From JAQBGV01 sp032128395 (lineage in GTDB: Bacteria; Planctomycetota; UBA8108; UBA1146), in contig JAQBGV010000163.1 of NCBI GenBank assembly GCA_032128395.1, forward strand, positions 1 through 8,933: DNA of 8,933 bases, given 5' to 3'. This document shows positions 1 to 7,700 of the stretch, one piece after another (positions within the stretch are counted from its first letter, which is position 1; every line of letters begins with the position of its first letter). The position numbers and the translations under genes were made by a program. A model generated the notes under the pieces. The model searched no databases, had not been told where the DNA came from, and saw only the letters and a list, made by a program, of their open reading frames with translations.

Positions 1-95
1 GCACCTGGGGTAGGGTGGTCCTCCTGCGCCGAGATCGCGCCCCCGAGCAGACAGAGTATCACCAGGATGGGGTGCGCGCGGACCTTCGAAGTCAT
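1..95 (-). CDS. N-terminus of a secreted protein, cut by window edge
   Basis: On the minus strand an ATG at 95-93 opens a frame that stays open to the window edge (31 codons plus two bases). It reads MTSKVRAHPILVILCLLGG then AISAQEDHPTPG. That is a classic Sec signal peptide: a basic n-region (K4, R6), a hydrophobic core (PILVILCLLGGA) and a likely signal peptidase I site after ISA, before QE. A GAGAGG ribosome binding site lies 8 nt upstream of the ATG, on the minus strand at 109-104. The mature protein lies outside the window, so no function can be assigned. It follows the FAH-family gene on the same strand after a 112 bp gap and could be co-transcribed with it. I see no convincing terminator in that gap. 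Confidence 0.7.
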   Translation of the reverse strand, partial: MTSKVRAHPILVILCLLGGAISAQEDHPTPG

Positions 96-207
96 ACCAG
101 ACACCTCTCGTGACCCTCGAGTTCGACCCCACACCCCTCACCCCGATGATCCCGGTCGATGGGGGATTCGACAAGTGTCGGCGCCGAGATCGGCCCAGCT
201 TCGGTGG

Positions 208-1071
208 TCAGAGGGTCAGATCCCCCTGCACGATCGGGTTCTCGAGGGTGCCGATCCCATCGATCGAGATCTCGACGACGTCCCCCGGAAGCAGCGAGAA
301 ATCCCCTTCCGGGACGATTCCGGTGCCGGTCAACAGGATGACGCCGTCGGGAAACCGCTGGTCGCGGAAGAGCCAGGAGACGAGTTCATCGAACGATCGG
401 GCGAGCCGGGCGGTCGAGGTCTCCCCGCGATAGATCGCCTCTCCCCCGCGGTGGATCGCGAGCTGGATGCCGATCTCAGCGGCCGCGGGCATCGCCGATG
501 GGAGCGTCACGCACGGCCCGAGCCCGCAGCAGCGGTCGTAGACCTTCGCCTGCGGGAGGTAGAGCGGGTTCTCCCCCTCGATGTCGCGCGACGACATGTC
601 GTTGCCGATCGTGAATCCGACGATAACGCCAGCAGAGCTCACCACGAGTGCGAGTTCCGGCTCGGGGACGTTCCAGCGCGCATCGCTCCGGATCCGCAGC
701 GGCTCTCCGGGCCCAGAAACGCGGTGAGGGGTCGCCTTGAAGAACAACTCGGGGCGTTCCGCCGTGTACACCCGGTCGTAGAACGACGCCGCCGAATCCG
801 ATTCCTCCCGCCGCGCCGACTGGCTGCGCTCGTAGGTCACCCCCGCCGCCCAGACTTCCTGCCGGTCGATCGGAGCGAGGAGCCGCAGCTCGGCGAGGGG
901 AAGCGTCGCCCCCGAGAGGGAAGCGGCGGCGACTCCCTCCGGGTCCGGCTCTTCGAGGAGAAGTGCGAGGGAGCGGAAGCCCACGAGGGGGAGGACGACC
1001 TCGTGGCCCTGGGGGAGCACCCCGACGACGGGTTCTCCCGTCCCACGGTCGGCGAACCGGACGAATTGCAT
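208..1071 (-). CDS. Fumarylacetoacetate hydrolase (FAH) family protein, AraD1/KdaD-like
   Basis: This predicts a 287-residue cytoplasmic enzyme of the FAH superfamily, whose members act on 2-keto acids by C-C hydrolysis, hydration/dehydration or decarboxylation with a divalent metal. The C-terminal catalytic core spans about residues 74-285. The E-x-E metal ligands are visible in VPEPEL (E137, E139), followed by the third ligand in IGNDMSSRD (D158) and a lysine in LPQAKVYD (K176) placed like the catalytic lysine of relatives. The pattern AGVTYERS, then a YDRVY / ERPELFFKATP stretch and DIEGENPLYLPQAKVYD, resembles the 2-keto-3-deoxy-sugar-acid dehydratase (AraD1/KdaD) branch. That assignment is from memory and the substrate is not proven. 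I chose the ATG at 1071 because AAGGGGAG lies just upstream; the longer frame to 1161 adds 30 non-conserved residues. No sugar-acid catabolic partner gene is nearby. The gene is divergent from the HEAT/hydrolase gene at 1245. Confidence 0.88.
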   Translation of the reverse strand: MQFVRFADRGTGEPVVGVLPQGHEVVLPLVGFRSLALLLEEPDPEGVAAASLSGATLPLAELRLLAPIDRQEVWAAGVTYERSQSARREESDSAASFYDRVYTAERPELFFKATPHRVSGPGEPLRIRSDARWNVPEPELALVVSSAGVIVGFTIGNDMSSRDIEGENPLYLPQAKVYDRCCGLGPCVTLPSAMPAAAEIGIQLAIHRGGEAIYRGETSTARLARSFDELVSWLFRDQRFPDGVILLTGTGIVPEGDFSLLPGDVVEISIDGIGTLENPIVQGDLTL

Positions 1072-1146
1072 GATCTCCCCTTTCCTGCCGCGACGGGATC
1101 CTCGCGTGAGTGGGGGATCGAAGCAACGGAGGCCTGCGCTGCCCCC

Positions 1147-1176
1147 CTGGCATCCCCTCACCCCAACCGCCAGAAT
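1147..1176 (+). promoter_or_regulatory. Weak candidate promoter for the plus-strand gene at 1245
   Basis: The 173 bp divergent gap (1072-1244) must contain promoters for both flanking genes. The best sigma70-like pair I found for the plus strand is CTGGCA (1147-1152, 4 of 6 to TTGACA), an 18 bp spacer, then CAGAAT (1171-1176, 4 of 6 to TATAAT). A short inverted repeat CGGGG / CCCCG (1177-1181 and 1190-1194) follows directly. The match is only modest in GC-rich DNA, and I found no acceptable minus-strand counterpart for the FAH-family gene. Confidence 0.2.
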
Positions 1177-1244
1177 CGGGGCGCGTTTCCCCCGCCCTCC
1201 ACCCGATCCGTCGAGATCGTGACCCCAGGAAGGGATCGACCCCG

Positions 1245-2960
1245 ATGAAGTACATGTGGATCCTCCTCGCGTTCCTCTGTCTCACGAGCGATCTCCCGTC
1301 CCAGGAGTGGGCGGGGATCCTACAGCGCTCGCTCGAGTCCGAGTACAGCCACACTCGGCACAATGGCTTGAAGCAGGTCGACACCACCACCGCGAAAGGG
1401 CTGCGAGCGATCTGGAGCGTCCTCGCCGACACCAACCCCGACAAAGTCGACTGGTACGTCCGCGAAGGAGCGTACGAGGCGATCATGCGAGCCGAGGGCA
1501 CGGAGGCGATGGAGGAGATCGAGAAGCTCCTCGCCGGCAAGGGCAACCCCCTCGCGAAGGAAGCGGTGATCCAGTCGGTGGTGCACGAGATTCGAAAAGC
1601 ATTCGTGCTTCACTACGGGGGGAACGACGACCGCAGGATCGAGCAGGCGAAGAAGATCCTCCGCAAGTCGGTGGGGGACGACTACTACGCGATGGTGTTG
1701 CCCATCCTCGATCAGGTCGATCCCGAGCGGGAGAAGCTCCATTGGATCCAGACCGGCCTCGATGATGACAGCGCCCGCGTCCGGTTCTCGGCGCTCCGTG
1801 CGATGCTCTTCTATCCATCCGATGACAGCGTCGACCTGCTCCTCGGCAAGCTCGAGAAGTCCGAGAAGAAGCAGAAGAACATCTACAACGAGTGGTTGAT
1901 GAACCGCTTCGCGCTCGAGACCCTCACCGGGGAGAACTTCGGAAACTCTGTCGAGGACTGGAAGAAGTGGCAGGAGACCGCGGGGGAGGATGCCTCGGTG
2001 GTCGAGCGCGTGAAGAAGAAGGAGGGCGCGAGCGAAGAAGTTGAGTCCGGCGGCACCACGGTCGCCAGAGGCAAGAACGGTATCGAGGTGCGGCTGATCT
2101 TCAAGATCGTCGGAGAGGGCTATCCCCTCCTCGTCCTGCCGTGGCGCGGCTACGACCCGGAGTACTTCCGCCCGTACTTCCACGGCATCGAAGAGGTCTG
2201 CAAGGTCTACTACGTCACTATTCCGGACATCGCAGACTTCAAGGGACTCCCGCGGGAGACGACTTCGAACCTGATCCAATATCCTACCCAAGTGCTCGCG
2301 GACGCTCTCGTCACCATGATGAAGGAGGCCGGGCTCACGCAGTTCGGGGTTCTCGGCCACGGACAGGGGGGTTCGGCCCTCGCGATGATGGTCGCGGCCG
2401 CGGAGCCTGACATGGTGTCGCACTTGCTCCTGATGAATCCGAGGTCGGCGGGGGACAAGTACGGCCAAGCACTCGAAAATGTGAAGCGGGAGGGAAGGCG
2501 GCGAAACAGCCGGGAGATCATGAAGGGGGTCGAGTGGACCTACTTCGACGAGGATGGGAAGCCGACCTACGAGCCCGCCGATGCCGATGAGGCGGGCGGC
2601 CTCTCCCGCGCGCTCGGGAATCTGCGATTTGCGGATGCGACGTCTCCCGAGATCGGGTGGCTGGAAGCGCTCTACGATATTCCGGGTGGGACACAGGTGA
2701 TGAACGACGACAGTTGGTCGGTGCACAAGATCTTCGAAAAGAAGAAATGCAACTCCGCCGCGATGGTGATCATGGGAACGCAGAGCCCCTGGACGCCGGA
2801 GGGGGACATGAACGGGGTGGCCTCCGCCATCAAGGCCAAGGTCGTGAAGTTCCCGACTTGCGGAGAGTTTCCGTTCATCTTCGAAACGTACAAATTCACG
2901 GACGCGGTGCAGAAATTCTTCAAGGGCGCGAAGATCCGCAAGAAGAAGGACTCGGGGTAG
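1245..2960 (+). CDS. Secreted HEAT-like repeat protein with a catalytically degenerate alpha/beta-hydrolase domain
   Basis: The product has 571 residues. Residues 1-20 form a signal peptide (MKYMWILLAFLCLTSDLPSQ). Residues about 22-245 are alpha-helical and HEAT-like, ending in LTGENFGNSVEDWKKWQ, a closing motif I associate with planctomycetal HEAT proteins. A charged linker (about 250-275) leads to an alpha/beta-hydrolase fold (about 280-562) containing the strand YPLLVLPWRGYD and the elbow VLGHGQGGSA. The nucleophile serine of G-x-S-x-G is Gly373 (GGA at 2361). The usual acid strand reads VIMGTQSPWTP, with Q/S where Asp normally sits. The usual G-H near the C-terminus is G540-E541. All three triad residues therefore appear missing, suggesting a binding or scaffolding role rather than esterase activity. 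The start at 1245 is supported by AGGAAGGG at 1227-1234, 10 nt upstream, and by the signal peptide beginning there; the frame opens earlier, at 1110, without these. It ends 4 bp from the convergent peptidase gene. Confidence 0.85.
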   Translation: MKYMWILLAFLCLTSDLPSQEWAGILQRSLESEYSHTRHNGLKQVDTTTAKGLRAIWSVLADTNPDKVDWYVREGAYEAIMRAEGTEAMEEIEKLLAGKGNPLAKEAVIQSVVHEIRKAFVLHYGGNDDRRIEQAKKILRKSVGDDYYAMVLPILDQVDPEREKLHWIQTGLDDDSARVRFSALRAMLFYPSDDSVDLLLGKLEKSEKKQKNIYNEWLMNRFALETLTGENFGNSVEDWKKWQETAGEDASVVERVKKKEGASEEVESGGTTVARGKNGIEVRLIFKIVGEGYPLLVLPWRGYDPEYFRPYFHGIEEVCKVYYVTIPDIADFKGLPRETTSNLIQYPTQVLADALVTMMKEAGLTQFGVLGHGQGGSALAMMVAAAEPDMVSHLLLMNPRSAGDKYGQALENVKREGRRRNSREIMKGVEWTYFDEDGKPTYEPADADEAGGLSRALGNLRFADATSPEIGWLEALYDIPGGTQVMNDDSWSVHKIFEKKKCNSAAMVIMGTQSPWTPEGDMNGVASAIKAKVVKFPTCGEFPFIFETYKFTDAVQKFFKGAKIRKKKDSG

Positions 2961-2967
2961 CCGGCTA
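2958..2967. repeat. 10 bp perfect palindrome made of two convergent stop codons
   Basis: TAGCCGGCTA at 2958-2967 is perfectly palindromic. Its left arm is the TAG stop of the plus-strand HEAT/hydrolase gene, its right arm is the TAG stop of the minus-strand peptidase gene, and the whole intergenic region is the central CCGG. Having no loop, it cannot work as a standard intrinsic terminator, so transcripts from both sides must end inside the opposing gene or by Rho. Chance is a sufficient explanation for the palindrome itself. Confidence 0.6.
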
Positions 2968-3861
2968 TTTGTCCGAGATCTCGAAGTCGAGCATGTACTT
3001 CTTCCACATCGTCTCGACGCGCTCCAGGTTCTTCCGCTCCTTGCCGAAGAGTTTCTCGTTCGCCTTCTCCACGTCGCCCGTCTTCTTCAGTGTCGCCATG
3101 TATTGCATCACGGATGCCGGCTTCGCCACCTTCATGAAGTAGTAGATCACCGCGAACGACTGGGTGTAGAAGAGGGTCTCGCGCTCCTTGGCGTGGAACT
3201 GCTCGTACCGCGCGTCGACCAGCTCGGCGAGGGGAATCGCGGTGCGGGTCCCGACCGCGTCCTTGATCATCCGCAGCGAGCGGTTGTTGATCAACTCGAG
3301 CGACAGCTGCTTGTTCCCCTTCGTCCTCTCCATTTGCTCGAAGAAACTCGCCATCCCCTCGTTGAACCAGGTCGGGATGGCGGAGCCGTCCATGAACACA
3401 TCGAGGTACTGGTGGAACGCCTCGTGGTAGGTGGTGGGGATCAACTGGTAGAAGGGCGTGTTGAGGAGGACCAGATACTTGTCGCTAGGCCGGAAGAATC
3501 CGGGGTGGCTCGGATCCCCGCCGACTTGCTCGAAGGTATTCAGGGTGTCGAGGAATCGGACCTTGAGCTTCTCTTTCCCCCGCTTCACCTTGAAGACGAG
3601 CACGTACTGCTCGAGCGCATCCTCGAGCTCCTTGCCGATCTTGTCCACCGACTCCCCCGCGATCGTCTTCTCGAACTCGATCGCGTAGTTCTTCGTCTCG
3701 GTGGTGTCCCATTCGATCGCGATCCACTTCTTCTCCCCGCCCCCGAGTCCGTGCTGAGCCTCGAGTGTGGCGGAACAGCAGAGGGCGAGCGCGGCGACTC
3801 CCAGGGCACCGCGGGCGAAGGCTGAGAACGGAGAATTGTGGAACAGAGCGTTGTCGAGCAC
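2965..3861 (-). CDS. Secreted DUF1570-like HExxH metallopeptidase
   Basis: The product has 298 residues. The N-terminus (about 1-36) is a signal peptide with the hydrophobic core ALGVAALALCCSATLEA and a likely cut after LEA, before QHG. The zinc-peptidase signature is HEAFH at residues 146-150 (two zinc-binding histidines and the catalytic Glu147). WFNEGMASFFE follows and supplies the probable third ligand, Glu168, 18 residues later, which is the gluzincin / peptidase-MA arrangement. The order YHEAFHQYL, then P.WFNEG.A.FFE, matches the DUF1570-type proteins frequent in Planctomycetota. The active-site residues are all present, so it may be a working exported protease, but the substrate is unknown. 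The start is GTG at 3861, with AAGAGG 7 nt upstream; no ATG in frame would keep the signal peptide. It converges with the HEAT/hydrolase gene and diverges from the sigma gene. Confidence 0.85.
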   Translation of the reverse strand: MLDNALFHNSPFSAFARGALGVAALALCCSATLEAQHGLGGGEKKWIAIEWDTTETKNYAIEFEKTIAGESVDKIGKELEDALEQYVLVFKVKRGKEKLKVRFLDTLNTFEQVGGDPSHPGFFRPSDKYLVLLNTPFYQLIPTTYHEAFHQYLDVFMDGSAIPTWFNEGMASFFEQMERTKGNKQLSLELINNRSLRMIKDAVGTRTAIPLAELVDARYEQFHAKERETLFYTQSFAVIYYFMKVAKPASVMQYMATLKKTGDVEKANEKLFGKERKNLERVETMWKKYMLDFEISDK

Positions 3862-3900
3862 GGCGCAACCTCTTTCTCGGCAGAAAGCCTCGTCAGGGCG

Positions 3901-3930
3901 ATTCTAGCCCCTCGGGAACCGCCAGGTCGA
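3901..3930 (-). promoter_or_regulatory. Candidate sigma70-type promoter of the DUF1570-like gene
   Basis: Read on the minus strand, TCGACC (3930-3925, 4 of 6 to TTGACA) is separated by 18 bp from TAGAAT (3906-3901, 5 of 6 to TATAAT). This would put the transcription start near 3894 and give a leader of about 30 nt before the GTG at 3861. A short inverted repeat, CCTCG / CGAGG (3910-3914 and 3928-3932), overlaps the -35 element and could be an operator or chance. I found no convincing promoter for the sigma gene in the rest of this 211 bp divergent gap. Confidence 0.4.
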
Positions 3931-4072
3931 GGTGGGATCGGAGAAGATCTCTGGACGCGGCCCACTCCACTCGGGAGCCAGAAAGAATTCATGCATCGCG
4001 CGCTCTTCCGGTGGAAGTATGGGGTCTAGAGAGACGGGCAGAACAGCTGGAACCTGAGCGGGAGAAGGGGCG

Positions 4073-4768
4073 ATGGCGAACGACTGCGACCAGTGGCGCG
4101 AGGAACTGCGTTGGCTGCGCGCACTCGCGCTCCGTCTGGTCACAGACCCCGAGCATGCGGATGACCTCGCCCAAGAGACCGCGCTGATCTCTCTCCGCAG
4201 GTGGCCGAGGCTCGCTCCGGAGGAACGCAGTTGGCGGGCGGGTGTACTCCGACGGCTGATCACGAACCGCTGGCGGGAGCAATCCCGCCGCCGACGGCGC
4301 GAATCCGCCGCAGCGGTCGAGCGCCGCATCCCCACTCCCGATGAACTTGCTGAGCAGCTCGAAGTACACCGTCGACTCACCACAGCGATCGAGACCCTCG
4401 ACGAGCCATATCGGACTACGGTTCTGCTCCGCTACTTCCACAACGTTCCCGCGACCGAGATCGCGCGCGACGTCGGAGAGACCGAAGGCACAGTGCGCTC
4501 ACGTCTCCGGCGCGCGCTCGAGAAGCTCCGGATCGATCTGGATCGGCAATCGGGGGGGGACCGCCGCAAGTGGGCCGTGCCGTTGATCGCATGGGTGGGA
4601 ATGTCGGCGGGTGGAGCAGGGCTCGCGGAGGGTGCGCTGGGAGAGAGTTGCGGAGGTGTGCCTTTCTCCACCGATTCTGCGCGATTGTTCGAAGGAGGTC
4701 TCATCGTGGGCGCGAAGAAAGCAGTCCAGCCGTGTTGCTACTGCTCGTATCCGGTGGATTGTTGCTGA
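4073..4768 (+). CDS. ECF-type RNA polymerase sigma factor with hydrophobic C-terminal extension
   Basis: The product has 231 residues as read. Sigma region 2 covers about 14-75: the DPEHADDLAQETALISLRRW helix binds core polymerase, and RAGVLRRLITNRWREQSRRR resembles the -10 recognition helix. Region 4 covers about 100-155, with a helix-turn-helix ATEIARDVGETEGTVRSRLR for -35 binding. Beyond region 4 lies a non-canonical tail: GGDRRKWAVPLIAWVGMSAG, whose residues 167-183 could be a membrane segment, then EGGLIVGAKKAVQP and a cysteine-rich end CCYCSYPVDCC. The GGDRR.WA tail is familiar from planctomycetal ECF factors (recall, not searched). The ATG at 4073 has GGAG 8 nt upstream. The last 37 bp overlap the repeat-protein frame, or 63 bp if that gene starts at 4706. 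The cysteine-rich end may be a frameshift artefact. A G8 run lies at 4552-4559 within codons 160-163. No anti-sigma gene is adjacent. Confidence 0.9.
   Translation: MANDCDQWREELRWLRALALRLVTDPEHADDLAQETALISLRRWPRLAPEERSWRAGVLRRLITNRWREQSRRRRRESAAAVERRIPTPDELAEQLEVHRRLTTAIETLDEPYRTTVLLRYFHNVPATEIARDVGETEGTVRSRLRRALEKLRIDLDRQSGGDRRKWAVPLIAWVGMSAGGAGLAEGALGESCGGVPFSTDSARLFEGGLIVGAKKAVQPCCYCSYPVDCC
4693..4708 (+). promoter_or_regulatory. Near-consensus Shine-Dalgarno plus GTG inside the sigma gene, out of frame with the large gene
   Basis: AGGAGGT (4693-4699, within GAAGGAGGT) followed by CTCATC and GTG (4706-4708) is the strongest ribosome binding site in the window. It encodes EGGLIV in the sigma frame. 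The GTG opens MGAKKAVQP, a good basic n-region for a signal peptide, but in this frame it continues CCYCSYPVDCC and stops at 4768. The hydrophobic core that should follow (VLLLLVSGGLLL) is in the adjacent frame from 4732. The site is probably the intended start of the large secreted protein, a stimulator of -1 frameshifting, or both. Confidence 0.55.
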
Positions 4769-7700
4769 GGACGGGGACGGAAGAGTTTCTCGAGGGGGGA
4801 GGTGCGCAGGGCCGATCGGTGGAGCTCGCAGTCCAGCTCGCGACGGAGTCGAAAATCGCTCACTCGGTTCCGATCGCGGAACACTCTCAGACGCAGGTCG
4901 TGCATGGCACGGTGCTCGATCGACACTCGGATGCCCCGCTCGAAGGGGCGGTCGTGCAACTGGTGGGGGCAGGGCTCGAACGTGGAGCCGCCGTGACGCG
5001 GACCGATGCGGAGGGACGCTTCGAACTCATCGCTCCGAGATCCGTCGCACCGTGGGCGAGAGTCCTGGTCTCCTCCGAGCGACACGTGCCGATCGATCGC
5101 CAGATCACTCGTGCGCCGCACCTCTGGCCCGATCCGCTCCCCGCATTCCTGCTCACCGAGGGAATTCCGGTCCACGGGCGGGTGATCGATGCTCAGGGCG
5201 AACCGGTCGCGGGTGCGACCCTCTGCGCCTGGACCGGGACGTACATGGTGAGATCGGGAAGCGCCACTTCGTTTCGAAATGCGGCGACTCAATTCGTCCA
5301 GCTCGAGAGAAGCCGCGATGACGGGACCTTTCGAGCCGTTCTCCCGGCGGGAACTGCATGGATCGCGGCTCGCACCGGCGCGCGGGGTGGAGCGGTGGAG
5401 ATCTCCCTCCCGGCACGATCGCCTGCGGAGATCCACGTCGTGATCAGTGCAGAACATCAGATCGCGGGACGGGTCATCGACGAGAGTAGTCATCCGGTCG
5501 CAGAGGCACGCCTTCTCGTCATTCCCGGCCGGGGGGCGAGGCTGCCGGGAATTCCGACGTACCCATGGAGTCGTATCGAACTCGAGACAGATCGGGATGG
5601 TCGGTTCCACTTCGCATCTCTTGGCGTACCGATGACCTACAGCATCTCACATCCCGAGCATCTCCCTCACTACGGGGGAGCAGCCGACGAACTCCTGCCC
5701 GGAGTCGAGAAGACGATCACGCTCTCTCGTTCGCGAACACTGCGTGGGCGTCTCGTCTCGGCCGGGGGCCCGCTCCCGCCTGAGGTGACTGCCTACTTGT
5801 CTATCGGGCAGGTGGTGCGAGGCTCCGTCACCGCGGACTCGTTCGAGTTTTTCCAGGTGAGCCCGGAAGCATCGGAGGGCACCCTGCACGTCCCCGGTTA
5901 CCGAGACATCGTTCTGAGCTGGATTCCCGGACTCGAAGCGGTCGACCTCGGCGAACTGATCCTCGACCCGGGCCTCGCACTCTCGGTCTCGGTGACGGAT
6001 CACGACGGTTCGCCGGTCGAGAACGCCGGAGTGCGGAGTGTCGACAGCTCGGTGGCCGCGGAGCGCATGGTCCGCACCGATGACTCGGGGAACTCCACCA
6101 TCGAGGGGCTTTCTCCAGGTTTCCTCGATCTCGAAGTGTGGGCGGACGGGTTCGTCCTCGCCAAGACAGAGCTCGAGGTTCGAGCGCCGGAGACGAACCA
6201 CGAGGTCTCGCTCCTTCGAGCCGGGGGGTTGCGCGGCGTGCTCGTCGACAGCATGGGGCAGCCGATCGCGGGAGCGGGGGTCCATGCCAATCCGCAATAC
6301 GGCGGGGTGCACCTGGGACTTCCGTTCCCGGACCTCCCCCAGTCTGCGACCGAGTCCGACCTGACAGATGAATGGGGTCGGTTCCGGATCCCGCAGGTGC
6401 CGATTGGAGTCCCGGTGTCGCTCTGGATTCGTCCTGGCCAGTCGCTGCCCACGAGTCTCGAAATCGACGCGCTCGTCGAGGGTGAAATCCGAGATCTCGG
6501 GTCGATTGCGATCGGGGAGTCGTCGAGTTTGGCCGCGATCGTGGTGGACACCGCAGGGCGGTCTATCGTGGGAGCCGCCGTCGAAGTGCGCAGAAGCGCA
6601 TCGACGACGGGGAACGAAGGGATCGTCCTCCGAACCGACACCGGTGGAGTTGCGCAGATTGTCCAGCTCGCTAGTGGATCGTATTCCGTGATCGCGAGCG
6701 CAGCTGGGTTCGGAGCGGTCGAGGAGACTATCGAACTCCAAAGCGGCCATCGCGAGGTTCATTGTGCAATGGCCGCAGGGGCGCAGTGGGATGTCCGAGT
6801 TCGGGAGAGGGATGGGAATCCCGTGGTCGGCGCGCACGTCATGGTGAGTTCGACGGTTGGGGCAGGCTCCTCCGACGGCACTACCGATGCTGAGGGGCGA
6901 GCAGGGCTCGGGGGGATTTCCGGCGGACCGTTGCACTATTCCGTTGATTCGCATCAGCATGCCCCACTAAGAGGACAGTGCCAGTCCGCTGATCAGCTCC
7001 CGGAGGAGTTGGTGCTCGAGGTCGCGGCTACGGTGCTCGTCCGGCTCCTCCCTCCTCCCGGGGGCCCTCCGATTCGACGGGGAAGCGTCCACGTGGACCA
7101 AGAAGGAAATGGGTGGGGCTTCGAGTTCGATCGCAGGATGCCCGTGATCAGCGTACCGGGTCGAGCTCCGGGATCCGCGAGGGTCGAGGTCCTTGCCGAG
7201 GGATACCCCAGGATGACCGAGACGGTCGAGCTCTTCGCGGGGGAGGTGACCGAAGTGCTCTACCAACCGGAGGGTCCCGCTGAGTCGTTCGCCATCCAAG
7301 TCCTCGATGGGCGGGGGAACGCTGTGACGAATGCGCGAGTGCGCGTCACCACCCACGCGGATCTCTCCCTGTCACTGCTCCAGGCCTCGGCACTCGAAGT
7401 GCTGCCTCATTGTGGAGACGGTGTCCACAGCTCGGACATCGCGGCTCCTGGGAAACGGTTCGACGTCTTGATCGAGGCTGATGGGTTCGCGCCGACGGCG
7501 CAGATGGGGGTTGCACCCTCGAATGCGCCCGTTCCGATCGAACTTCGAACCGAGTCCGGAATCGATCTCACCGTGGTCGACTCCGGGGGCGCTGCAGTTG
7601 CAGGTCGCACGGTGCAGATCATGCTCCTCGACATCCGCACTCTGGTCGCGTATGCGACGACTCGGGTCAGATTGGTCACCGACGACGATGGCCGCGTCTT

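Noticed and set aside
183..194. GCCGA-GA-TCGGC inverted repeat downstream of the FAH-family gene as a terminator
   Set aside because: The stem is 5 bp with a 2 nt loop and no following T run.
1141..1215. G-runs on the minus strand upstream of the FAH-family gene as a G-quadruplex
   Set aside because: Only three runs of four or more G lie close together. The fourth run is more than 20 nt away, so the motif does not meet the usual spacing rule.
67..1248. Long plus-strand open frame of 393 codons opposite the FAH-family gene
   Set aside because: The product is arginine/proline-rich with no recognisable domain and lies antisense to a well-supported enzyme gene. Long antisense frames are expected in GC-rich DNA.
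1320..2726. 468-codon minus-strand open frame opposite the HEAT/hydrolase gene
   Set aside because: It is an antisense shadow with low-complexity Leu/Arg/His/Glu composition. The plus-strand frame has a signal peptide, ribosome binding site and fold motifs.
4570..4731. N-terminal extension of the large gene back to GTG 4570
   Set aside because: It lies wholly within the sigma gene. The sigma-frame translation there is the convincing one (GGDRRKWAVPLIAWVG), the extension is Arg/Gly-rich, and no good ribosome binding site precedes 4570 or the ATG at 4591.
5647..6960. 437-codon minus-strand open frame inside the repeat-protein gene
   Set aside because: The translation is Arg/Asp/His-rich with no domain, and the plus strand shows regular Ig-like repeats throughout.
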